A stretch of DNA of 9,938 nt from Desulfotomaculum sp. (GTDB lineage: Bacteria; Bacillota; Desulfotomaculia; Desulfotomaculales; Desulfohalotomaculaceae), in contig JAJOKN010000061.1 in assembly GCA_021129815.1 (NCBI GenBank), positions 1 to 9,938 on the forward strand, written 5' to 3'. Each line of letters opens with the position of its first letter. The first letter of the stretch is position 1. Shown piece after piece: positions 1 through 5,835 of this stretch. Under the pieces are notes generated by a model, which was not told where the DNA came from, did not search any database, and saw nothing but the letters and a program-made list of their open reading frames with translations. A program made the position numbers and the translations under genes.

Positions 1-69
1 GACACAGCTGCTGAACGTATATATGCTTTTTTAAGGAAGCTAACAAATTATAGGGATGTAAATGCTTGA
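1..69 (+). CDS. 3' end of an unidentified gene (partial)
   Basis: Frame 1 is open from the window edge to a TGA at 67-69 and gives 22 residues, DTAAERIYAFLRKLTNYRDV followed by Asn-Ala. The tail is charged and looks helical, as expected of the C-terminus of a cytoplasmic protein. Too little is present to name a family. The stop lies about 70 bases before rtcB, with a possible promoter between them, so it may belong to a separate transcription unit. The other frames are not obviously better, but the short length keeps confidence moderate. Confidence 0.5.
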   Translation, partial: DTAAERIYAFLRKLTNYRDVNA

Positions 70-84
70 TCTAAATTTGTTAAG

Positions 85-112
85 TTGTTGATGTGCATCA
101 AAAAAATAAAAT
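85..112 (+). promoter_or_regulatory. possible rtcB promoter with a small dyad
   Basis: TTGTTG at 85-90 and TAAAAT at 107-112 are 16 bases apart and could be the -35 and -10 boxes of a vegetative promoter. Between them lies a short dyad, TTGATG (88-93) and CATCAA (96-101), separated by two bases. The -35 match is weak (3 of 6) and the -10 match good (5 of 6). No start site can be seen, so this is a candidate only. Confidence 0.3.
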
Positions 113-139
113 TTTTAAGCTCAAAGCAAGGGAGAAGTG

Positions 140-1252
140 ATGCAAATGATAGAGATAAAGGGTAAATACAACAAAGCTGTAGTTCATACCGAGATGATTG
201 AACCTGAAACGTACAATCAGATCCAACAATTATGTAACCAAGAATTTGTAAAAGATGAAAAAATTGTTGTTATGCCAGATGTTCACGCAGGCAAAGGGTG
301 TGTTATAGGCTTAACCATGACTACAAAGAATGAGAAAATAGTTCCCAATTTAATTGGGGTTGATATTGGCTGTGGAGTGTTAGCAGTTGAGCTGACTGGC
401 ATAAAGAGTATAGATTACGAAGCGCTGGATTACTTTATAAAAAAATATATACCTTCTGGATATGAAAGACACACAGAACAAAAGCACGATATTGTAGAAA
501 AATTAGAAGAGAACATAAGATATATTTCAAGGATGATTAAGGATGATGCAGAGATTCATTTAGCAAGCATCGGCACATTAGGTGGGGGCAATCACTTCAT
601 TGAAGTGGCTAAGAGTAATGCGGGTAACTTATACTTGCTTGTCCATACAGGCAGCCGCAACTTCGGACATAAAGTAGCATCTTATTATCAAAAAATAGCA
701 CAGAAAGAATATCCTGAGTTAAAGAGCTTGGCATATTTAGAAGGACATGCCAGAGATGAGTATTTATTTGCGATGCGTACAGCTCAGGAATTTGCTAAAG
801 TGAATAGAGAGATGATTGTAAGCGAAATATTAAAGTTTTTAGAAATAAATAAAGATGCTTTGCGTGACAAAATAGACACTCCTCATAATTACTTATCTGA
901 TGATGGGATATTGAGAAAAGGTGCAATAGCAGCGCATAAAGATAAAAAAGTAATTATTCCTTTCAATATGAGAGATGGAGCAGTTATAGCTGTAGGGAAA
1001 GGTGTAGTTGATTGGAATTATTCGGCTCCGCATGGCGCAGGGCGTGTTTTAAGCCGCGCACAGGCAAAAAAGAGTTTAAGTTTAAGAGAATTTCAAAAAC
1101 AGATGGAAGGAATATGGACATCATCTGTTAAAGAAAGTACTTTAGATGAGGCTCCTGACGCTTATAAACCTGCACGAGAAATAATGAATAAATTAACTGC
1201 GACTGCTGCGATTTTAGAGACGCTAAAGCCTGTATATAACTTTAAAGCGTAG
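140..1252 (+). CDS. rtcB: RNA-splicing ligase RtcB
   Basis: This is a GTP- and Mn2+-dependent RNA ligase that joins 3'-phosphate or 2',3'-cyclic-phosphate ends to 5'-OH ends, acting in RNA repair. Numbering from the ATG at 140, visible family motifs are PDVHAGKGCVIG (~46-57), GVDIGCG with metal-ligand Asp75 and Cys78, GTLGGGNHF with His152, HTGSRNFG with His169, and APHGAGRVLSR, whose His298 matches the residue that becomes guanylylated. The length of 370 residues fits the shorter bacterial RtcB clade. The GTG at 137 is only 2 bases from the AAGGGAG site (128-134). ATG 140 has a 5-base spacer and ATG 146 (giving MIEIKGKYN) an 11-base spacer, so either of these is likelier. No archease or other RNA-repair gene is adjacent; DUF456 follows closely. 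Confidence 0.95.
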   Translation: MQMIEIKGKYNKAVVHTEMIEPETYNQIQQLCNQEFVKDEKIVVMPDVHAGKGCVIGLTMTTKNEKIVPNLIGVDIGCGVLAVELTGIKSIDYEALDYFIKKYIPSGYERHTEQKHDIVEKLEENIRYISRMIKDDAEIHLASIGTLGGGNHFIEVAKSNAGNLYLLVHTGSRNFGHKVASYYQKIAQKEYPELKSLAYLEGHARDEYLFAMRTAQEFAKVNREMIVSEILKFLEINKDALRDKIDTPHNYLSDDGILRKGAIAAHKDKKVIIPFNMRDGAVIAVGKGVVDWNYSAPHGAGRVLSRAQAKKSLSLREFQKQMEGIWTSSVKESTLDEAPDAYKPAREIMNKLTATAAILETLKPVYNFKA

Positions 1253-1270
1253 AGGGAGTGATTTTTTAAA

Positions 1271-1759
1271 GTGGAATTAAATATCTTACTTCAGGGCATA
1301 GCGCTGCTGATAATATTGACAGGCATTGCAGGACATATATTGCCGATAATACCTGGCACAATTGTAACGCTGATAGGCATGTTTATGCTCGTGCATGTAA
1401 CAAATACGTATGCCTACTTTTCTCTTTTGGATATTTGTGTAATAATAGGAATATCGATTTTGATAGGAATAGTTGATGTGCTCACAAGCATTTTGGGAAC
1501 TAAAGCAGCTGGAGGCTCAAACAATGCTGTTGTAGTGGGTTCTGCAGCGGCTTGTATTGGCGGAGCAGTGAAAGGATGGCCAGGACTTATGATTGGAGCT
1601 GTGTTAGGGACACTTGGGACGGAACTCAAAAAAGGTAAAGATTTAAAGCAAGCCATAAAAGCTACAATTGGCAATGTAGCGGGTTTTTTTGTGGGATCTA
1701 TTGTTAAAATAGTATTAGCTGTTATAAAAGTGATTTGGTTTTTGACTAAAGTTTATTGA
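1271..1759 (+). CDS. DUF456 family membrane protein
   Basis: This is a 162-residue, very hydrophobic and glycine-rich protein. It has an N-terminal membrane segment (~4-20), an LPIIPG turn (24-29), further segments at ~30-42 and 53-72, a GTKAAGGSNNA stretch (76-86) and a glycine-patterned region (~88-117). A polar loop rich in Lys follows (~119-130), then a last hydrophobic stretch (~133-158). This layout matches the DUF456 family, which has no established function. The GTG start is forced: an in-frame TGA sits at 1259-1261 and no other start codon lies nearby. A GGGAG site is at 1254-1258, with a rather long 12-base spacer. The gene starts 18 bases after the rtcB stop, so the two are probably cotranscribed. 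Confidence 0.85.
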   Translation: MELNILLQGIALLIILTGIAGHILPIIPGTIVTLIGMFMLVHVTNTYAYFSLLDICVIIGISILIGIVDVLTSILGTKAAGGSNNAVVVGSAAACIGGAVKGWPGLMIGAVLGTLGTELKKGKDLKQAIKATIGNVAGFFVGSIVKIVLAVIKVIWFLTKVY

Positions 1760-1770
1760 CCAAATTTATC

Positions 1771-1799
1771 TTGTAAGAAAAGCATAACAGTGGTATTAT
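1771..1799 (+). promoter_or_regulatory. predicted trxA promoter (extended -10)
   Basis: TTGTAA (1771-1776) and TATTAT (1794-1799) are separated by exactly 17 bases, and TGG directly before the -10 box gives the TGn extension. It lies just after the DUF456 stop and about 70 bases before the trxA ATG, so trxA is likely to have its own transcript. Confidence 0.55.
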
Positions 1800-1867
1800 A
1801 TATGTTAAGCAATATTAATGGAAGTAATTTTATTTTAGTATTTATTCTTTAAGGAGGAGTGTTTTAA

Positions 1868-2197
1868 ATGGCTGCTAAAAACATTATATATCTTACAGAT
1901 TCAGATTTTCAGAAGAAGATAAATAACAGTGCTTTACCTATATTAGTAGATTTTTGGGCTGAGTGGTGTGGTCCATGCAAAATGATTGCTCCTGAGCTTG
2001 AAAAACTAGCTGATGAGCTTGAGGGTAGAGTTCAAGTTGCTAAAATGAATGTTGATGAAAACCGCAGCACGCCAGGACGGTTTCAGGTCATGAGCATACC
2101 TACTTTAATACTTTTTAAAGAAGGAAAAGAAGTAGAAAGAGTAATAGGATTTCGTAAAAAAGATGAGCTGCTGAGTATAATAGAAAAGCATCTTTAA
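1868..2197 (+). CDS. trxA: thioredoxin
   Basis: This is a cytoplasmic dithiol-disulfide reductase of 109 residues, the normal size for a single-domain thioredoxin. The active site WCGPC is at residues 33-37 (Cys34 and Cys37) and is preceded by the usual VDFWAE strand. The cis-proline loop SIPT is at 76-79 and the C-terminal strand-helix ILFKEGKEVERVIGF follows. The ATG has a strong site, AAGGAGGAG (1851-1859), 8 bases upstream. There is no signal peptide. It lies between a membrane-protein gene and the isc cluster, with its own predicted promoter. A role in keeping cysteine and sulfur chemistry reduced would fit the neighbourhood, but that is inference. Confidence 0.96.
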   Translation: MAAKNIIYLTDSDFQKKINNSALPILVDFWAEWCGPCKMIAPELEKLADELEGRVQVAKMNVDENRSTPGRFQVMSIPTLILFKEGKEVERVIGFRKKDELLSIIEKHL

Positions 2198-2202
2198 TTT
2201 TT

Positions 2203-2232
2203 TTGACATTTTATATATTTTTATGATAGTAT
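2203..2232 (+). promoter_or_regulatory. predicted promoter of the iscR-iscS operon
   Basis: A perfect -35 box TTGACA (2203-2208) is followed after 18 bases by TAGTAT (2227-2232), with TGA before it as an extended -10. Transcription would start near 2239-2240. It begins only 6 bases after the trxA stop, so there is no room for a trxA terminator upstream of it. Confidence 0.6.
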
Positions 2233-2239
2233 ATTATCA
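2224..2239. promoter_or_regulatory. 16-bp imperfect palindrome over the iscR -10 box, candidate operator
   Basis: TGATAGTA (2224-2231) is followed directly by TATTATCA (2232-2239). Seven of eight positions are symmetric. The dyad covers the predicted -10 box and reaches the predicted start site, where a repressor would block RNA polymerase. Autoregulation by Rrf2/IscR proteins is known in other bacteria; binding here is inference. Confidence 0.4.
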
Positions 2240-2274
2240 AACATAATCCCTAGTATTACGCTAGGGATTATGTT
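2240..2274. promoter_or_regulatory. perfect 14-bp inverted repeat at the start of the isc transcript
   Basis: AACATAATCCCTAG (2240-2253) and CTAGGGATTATGTT (2261-2274) are perfect reverse complements around a 7-base loop. The right arm is followed by ATTTGTATAA, which is only a weak U-tract. If the promoter at 2203-2232 is correct, this stem forms at the 5' end of the isc mRNA. It could stabilise the message, end trxA transcripts, or bind a dimeric regulator as DNA. The symmetry is certain; the role is not. Confidence 0.55.
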
Positions 2275-2344
2275 ATTTGTATAATGTAAAATACATAAGG
2301 GGAGTATTTAAGGTAAGGATTTTTTAGAAGCTTTTTAGTTTTTT

Positions 2345-2352
2345 GGGAGGGG
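2345..2352 (+). promoter_or_regulatory. ribosome binding site that sets the iscR start
   Basis: GGGAGGGG lies 5 bases before TTG 2358. An upstream in-frame TTG at 2343 overlaps this site and so cannot be served by it. Confidence 0.75.
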
Positions 2353-2357
2353 TTTAT

Positions 2358-2780
2358 TTGAAATTGTCCACAAAAGGACGTTACGGCTTAAAAGCTATGA
2401 TTGATTTAGCTTTTCATTATAAAGATAGTCCGATTCCTTTAAAGGTAATAGCTGAAAGGCAACAATTATCAGAAAGTTATCTTGAGCAATTGATTGCTAC
2501 ATTGCGAAAAGCTGGTTTGGTTAACAGCATTCGCGGTGCACAAGGGGGTTACATGCTGTCTAAGTCACCTGATAAGATTACGGTGGGAGAAATAATACAC
2601 GCACTTGAAGGGTCTCTTGCACCTATAGAATGCGTGAACGAAGATTCCAAAGTGAGTTGTGAAAAAGTTGAAAATTGTGTTTCAAGAATAGTGTGGATTA
2701 AGGTTAGGGATAGCACTCGTGCTCTATTGAATTCTATAAGTCTTGCTGATATATGCAAAGAGGCCAAGCTTAAGGAATGA
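2358..2780 (+). CDS. iscR: Rrf2-family Fe-S regulator, IscR-like
   Basis: This is a winged-helix transcription factor, likely the iron-sulfur-sensing regulator of the following genes. The N-terminus MKLSTKGRYGLKAM, the recognition region SESYLEQLIATLRKAGLV (~38-55) and the wing RGAQGGYML (~59-67) match E. coli IscR closely. Three cysteines, Cys92, Cys101 and Cys107, form a C-X8-C-X5-C set where IscR ligands its [2Fe-2S] cluster. The His three residues after the last cysteine in E. coli IscR is Arg110 here, so the fourth ligand must differ. Glu43, linked in E. coli to DNA-site selectivity, is present. The length is 140 residues from TTG 2358, chosen because a strong site precedes it. iscS starts 6 bases after the stop, so the two are cotranscribed. 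CymR, a sister Rrf2 family, is the main alternative, but the cysteines favour IscR. Confidence 0.88.
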   Translation: MKLSTKGRYGLKAMIDLAFHYKDSPIPLKVIAERQQLSESYLEQLIATLRKAGLVNSIRGAQGGYMLSKSPDKITVGEIIHALEGSLAPIECVNEDSKVSCEKVENCVSRIVWIKVRDSTRALLNSISLADICKEAKLKE

Positions 2781-2786
2781 TGGGAA

Positions 2787-3989
2787 TTGAAAGAAATATA
2801 TTTTGACCATGCTGCAACTACACCGATGGACAAGGAAGTAGCTGAACTAGTTTTTAAATACACTACTGAATATTTTGGCAATCCATCTAGCATGCATAAT
2901 TTTGGGCAGAGAATGAGAAGTGCTGTGGAAAATGCACGTAAGCAGGTAGCTTACGCTATTGGAGCTAAGAGCGTGGGAGAAATTGCATTTTGCAGCGGCG
3001 GAACAGAAGCAAATAACATGGCTATTTTGGGAGCTGCGCGTGCGAATAAACAAAAAGGAAATCATATAATTACTACTGCGGTTGAGCATCATTCGGTGCT
3101 TACTACATGTAAAAGATTAGCTAACGAAGGTTTTGAGCTTACAATTTTGCCTGTAGACAAGTATGGAACAGTAAGTGTTCAAGATGTGGTAAATGCAGTG
3201 ACGGATAAAACAATACTTGTTTCTATAATGCATGCCAATAATGAAATAGGGTCTATTATGCCCATTGCTGAAATAGGAAAAGCTCTTAAAAAATTAAGCA
3301 ATAAGATAATATTTCATACTGATGCAGTGCAAAGCATTGGGAAATTGCCTGTAAATGTGGATGACTTGAATGTTGATATATTGACGATTTCAGCCCATAA
3401 AATTTATGGTCCCATGGGTGTAGGAGCGATGTATTTACGACAGGGTACATGGTGGCAACCTATAATGTATGGAGGAGGACAAGAACGCAGAAGACGCCCA
3501 GGCACAGAAAATGCTCCGGGAATTATTGGATTTGGAAAAGCGATAGAATTAGCGATGGAAAGGCAAAAGGAATATGTTGAAAGGCTTACAAAGCTTAGAG
3601 ATAAACTTGTAAAAATGGTATTTGACAGAATACCTGATGTGATACTAAATGGTCACCCTACAAATCGATTGTCAGGTCATGTGAGCTTATGTATAAAGTA
3701 TATTGAATCAGAAGCGCTTATGCTTTATTTAAATATGCAGGGAATTGCTTTATCCAGCGGTTCTGCCTGTACGTCAGTTTCGCCAGAGCCTTCTCATGTG
3801 CTTGCTGCTATTGGGGTTAGCAGAGAAGATGCTAATAGCGCTATACGCATAACGCTTGGCAAAGATAATACGGATGAGGAGGTTGAACGCTTTGTTGAAG
3901 CGTTGGCTGATATTGTAAGCAAACTAAGAGCTATGTCTCCAGTGGCTAAAGGTGATTGCAGCTCATGTGCATGTGAAAAGTGTGTATAG
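2787..3989 (+). CDS. iscS: cysteine desulfurase IscS/NifS
   Basis: This is a pyridoxal-phosphate enzyme that converts L-cysteine to alanine and passes a persulfide sulfur to IscU, MnmA and other acceptors. It has 400 residues. Visible sites are the N-terminal YFDHAATTP (5-13), His101 in VEHHSVL, HTDAVQSIGK (177-186) with PLP-contacting Asp179 and Gln182, SAHKIYGP with the PLP lysine Lys205, RRRPGTEN (235-242), and the mobile-loop nucleophile Cys328 in SSGSACTS. The long active-site loop places it in the IscS/NifS group rather than SufS. The protein runs about 15 residues past the common LRxMSP end and finishes CSSCACEKCV (391-400), four closely spaced cysteines. The TTG start follows AAGGA (2772-2776) and lies 6 bases after iscR. 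Confidence 0.95.
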   Translation: MKEIYFDHAATTPMDKEVAELVFKYTTEYFGNPSSMHNFGQRMRSAVENARKQVAYAIGAKSVGEIAFCSGGTEANNMAILGAARANKQKGNHIITTAVEHHSVLTTCKRLANEGFELTILPVDKYGTVSVQDVVNAVTDKTILVSIMHANNEIGSIMPIAEIGKALKKLSNKIIFHTDAVQSIGKLPVNVDDLNVDILTISAHKIYGPMGVGAMYLRQGTWWQPIMYGGGQERRRRPGTENAPGIIGFGKAIELAMERQKEYVERLTKLRDKLVKMVFDRIPDVILNGHPTNRLSGHVSLCIKYIESEALMLYLNMQGIALSSGSACTSVSPEPSHVLAAIGVSREDANSAIRITLGKDNTDEEVERFVEALADIVSKLRAMSPVAKGDCSSCACEKCV

Positions 3990-4058
3990 TGGTGATAGTG
4001 TAAAGTTATTGAATTTTAAGATGAGATTGAACATGAGAATGTAAATTTTAACAAACGA

Positions 4059-4090
4059 AGCTTTATGATAAATGGCTATTATCGAAAGCT
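4059..4090 (+). other. imperfect hairpin in the iscS-iscU spacer
   Basis: The iscS-iscU gap is 149 bases, unusually long for this pair. Within it AGCTTT (4059-4064) pairs with AAAGCT (4085-4090), and an inner stem GATAA (4067-4071) pairs with TTATC (4079-4083) around the loop ATGGCTA. No U-tract follows, so it is not a typical terminator. It may be an RNA processing or stability element that lets iscU and mnmA be expressed differently from iscR and iscS. I see no convincing promoter in the gap. Confidence 0.35.
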
Positions 4091-4138
4091 AGAGGTCAAA
4101 AATAAAAAAGCTTTAAGTTAAAGGGAGGAAGGTAAATT

Positions 4139-4519
4139 ATGTATAATGAAACAGTGATGGATCATTTTTCAAATCCACGAAATGTAGGAGTAATTGAAGA
4201 TGCTGATGCTGTAGGTGAAGTGGGAAGTCCTTCATGTGGTGATACTACTAAGGTGTTTTTAAAAGTAAAAGATGGCAAAATTGTAGATATAAAATTTCAA
4301 ACTTTAGGATGTGCTGCAGCCATTGCCAGCAGCAGCATGTTGACTGAGATGGCTAAAGGTAAGACTTTAGAAGAAGCGATGAAGATTACTAGGGATGAAG
4401 TTGCAGAATCGCTAGGCGGATTGCCGGAGAAAAAGCTGCACTGTTCAAATTTAGCAGCTGATGCATTGAGAAAAGCTATTGAAAATTATTATAATAAACA
4501 CAAAATAGATTGGGTCTAA
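4139..4519 (+). CDS. iscU: Fe-S cluster scaffold protein IscU/NifU-like
   Basis: This is the scaffold on which iron and IscS-derived sulfur are assembled into [2Fe-2S] and [4Fe-4S] clusters before transfer. It has 126 residues, the normal length. Three conserved cysteines are present: Cys33 in PSCGD, with the cluster-releasing Asp35; Cys58 in LGCAAAIASSS; and Cys102 in LHCSNLA, preceded by His101. The E. coli LPPVK motif that binds the HscA chaperone reads LPEKK here (95-99), in line with the absence of hscA and hscB nearby. There is no insertion typical of SufU, so it is IscU-type. A strong purine-rich site (AAGGGAGGAAGG, 4121-4132) precedes the ATG. mnmA begins 15 bases after the stop. Confidence 0.94.
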   Translation: MYNETVMDHFSNPRNVGVIEDADAVGEVGSPSCGDTTKVFLKVKDGKIVDIKFQTLGCAAAIASSSMLTEMAKGKTLEEAMKITRDEVAESLGGLPEKKLHCSNLAADALRKAIENYYNKHKIDWV

Positions 4520-4534
4520 AGTTAATAAAAAACT

Positions 4535-5605
4535 ATGTTAAACAAGAAGAAAGTCTGCGTAGCTTTAAGTGGTGGAGTGGATAGTTCTGTTGCTGCTATG
4601 ATTTTACAAGATGAAGGATTTGATTGTATCGGCATTACTATGGATATTGGAGATTGTGAAAATCTCCAAAAAGGCATTTCGACGATAGAAGGTGCTAAGC
4701 GCATAGCTGATAAGTTAGGCATTCCACATTACGTGGTTGATGTTAGAAAATATTTTGAAGATAAAGTTATAAAGTACTTTGTAAATGAATACTTAAGGGG
4801 ATATACTCCAAATCCATGTGTTGTTTGTAACTATTATTTAAAGTTTGGAGTGCTGCTCGACAAGGCTATTGAATTGGGCGCTGATTATATAGCTACAGGT
4901 CATTATGCAAAATTGTGTTATTCTGATGAGTACAAGCGCTTTATTATTAAGAAAGCTGCTGACAAGGCGAAGGATCAAACGTATTTTTTATATAAAATGT
5001 CGCAGTATCAAATTGCTCATACTCTGATGCCGCTTGGTGGTTATACAAAAAAGGAAGTGCAAAGAATAGCAATAGAAAGAGGGCTGTTTGAAAAACCAAA
5101 GGCAGAGAGCCAAGAAATATGTTTTATTCCAGATGGCGATTATCGAAAATTTTTAAAACACTACTTAAAAAACATGCCTGATAGTAGAGGTGATTTTGTA
5201 GATTTAAATGGAAAAGTTATAGGCAAACATTTAGGTATTCAATATTACACTATTGGGCAAAGGCGAGGATTAGGAGTTGCACTTGGCAAAAGAGTTTATG
5301 TAGTGGACATAGTGCCAGAAAGCAACACCGTGGTGTTAGGTCATAAAGAAGCTTTGTTGAAACGAGAGTTGATAAGCATAAAAAATAACTTTATATTGTT
5401 TGAAAAATTGAAGGAGAGCATTAGAGTAGAGGCTAAAATAAGATACAATGCGAAATTAGCTAAAGCTACTATAAAACCCAAAAGTGACGATGAAGTGCAT
5501 GTGATTTTTGACGAGCCACAAAATGCCATTACACCGGGACAGTCAGTTGTGTTTTATAAGGATGATATGTTGTTGGGCGGAGGAGTAATCTTAAGAGCCG
5601 TTTAA
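4535..5605 (+). CDS. mnmA: tRNA-specific 2-thiouridylase MnmA
   Basis: This enzyme adenylates U34 of Lys, Glu and Gln tRNAs and replaces its 2-oxygen with sulfur, ultimately from IscS. It has 356 residues, the normal size. The ATP-binding PP-loop SGGVDSS is at 12-18. TPNPCVVCN (91-99) supplies Cys95 and Cys98, TGHYAKL (121-127) and KDQTYFLY (146-153) are family signatures, and SQEICFIP (192-199) supplies Cys196. The C-terminal beta-barrel region includes IGQRRGLGVA (240-249). E. coli has Asp where Cys95 is, so this is the CXXC + C form associated with an Fe-S cluster. The ATG has almost no Shine-Dalgarno match (GTTAATAAAAAACT precedes it), so translation may depend on coupling to iscU 15 bases upstream. 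The link to iscS and iscU is functional as well as positional. Confidence 0.95.
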   Translation: MLNKKKVCVALSGGVDSSVAAMILQDEGFDCIGITMDIGDCENLQKGISTIEGAKRIADKLGIPHYVVDVRKYFEDKVIKYFVNEYLRGYTPNPCVVCNYYLKFGVLLDKAIELGADYIATGHYAKLCYSDEYKRFIIKKAADKAKDQTYFLYKMSQYQIAHTLMPLGGYTKKEVQRIAIERGLFEKPKAESQEICFIPDGDYRKFLKHYLKNMPDSRGDFVDLNGKVIGKHLGIQYYTIGQRRGLGVALGKRVYVVDIVPESNTVVLGHKEALLKRELISIKNNFILFEKLKESIRVEAKIRYNAKLAKATIKPKSDDEVHVIFDEPQNAITPGQSVVFYKDDMLLGGGVILRAV

Positions 5606-5629
5606 TTGTTTAAGCGAGTTAAATGTGGA

Positions 5630-5657
5630 TTGATTTTGAATTTATGGCTAATAATAT
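5630..5657 (+). promoter_or_regulatory. weak candidate promoter for the alaS region
   Basis: TTGATT (5630-5635) and TAATAT (5652-5657) are 16 bases apart. Each matches consensus at 4 of 6 positions. It lies after mnmA and before the broken zinc-ribbon gene and alaS. No T-box leader (no GGTGGNACCGCG-like element or terminator hairpin) is seen in 5606-5835. Transcription of alaS from here or by read-through from the isc operon are both possible. Confidence 0.25.
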
Positions 5658-5688
5658 TGTTTAAGAAAATGTTTAAGGAGATGATTTT

Positions 5689-5809
5689 ATGAAATGTCCT
5701 GTTTGTGGTGGGAAGTCTATAGGGAAAGTTAGGAAATGATCAATATTACTGCTAGGATTGTTGTTTGGAATATAATAAAAACGATCAACGCTTAGAGGCT
5801 AGTCAATAA
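5689..5809 (+). pseudogene. decayed short zinc-ribbon protein gene
   Basis: ATG 5689 has an ideal site, AAGGAG (5675-5680), 8 bases upstream, and reads MKCPVCGGKSIGKVRK before a TGA at 5737. If one base near 5731 is treated as an insertion, the next frame continues as GNDQYYC, an amber TAG at 5753-5755, then DCCLEYNKNDQRLEASQ and TAA at 5807. The restored protein would have about 40 residues, with CPVC near the start and C-x-D-C in the middle, a two-pair zinc ribbon. The amber is one base from TGG, and Trp would suit that site (CWDC). So two lesions, a +1 insertion and a G-to-A nonsense change, appear to have broken a real gene. The clean reading after both is hard to explain by chance. Sequencing error is the main alternative. 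Its original role is unknown. Confidence 0.65.
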
Positions 5810-5822
5810 AACATGTAGAATT

Positions 5823-5828
5823 GGAGGA
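5823..5828 (+). promoter_or_regulatory. ribosome binding site that sets the alaS start
   Basis: GGAGGA lies 7 bases before TTG 5836. An in-frame TTG at 5821 overlaps this site and is therefore unlikely to be the start. Confidence 0.75.
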
Positions 5829-5835
5829 ACAGGTT

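Noticed and set aside
41..82. Inverted repeat TAACAAAT / ATTTGTTA that could end the first gene
   Set aside because: The arms are 8 bp, AT-rich and 26 bases apart with no T-tract after them; too weak for a terminator.
1414..1674. Reverse-strand open frame of 86 codons inside the DUF456 gene
   Set aside because: It is the mirror of a well-supported membrane-protein gene, is rich in Pro, Ala and Ser as such shadows are, and matches no family.
2280..2285. Perfect TATAAT as a second iscR promoter
   Set aside because: No acceptable -35 box or TG extension lies at the correct distance; the upstream bases belong to the inverted repeat.
4021..4044. Leader peptide MRLNMRM before iscU
   Set aside because: Only seven codons, no ribosome binding site, and no codon pattern suggesting attenuation.
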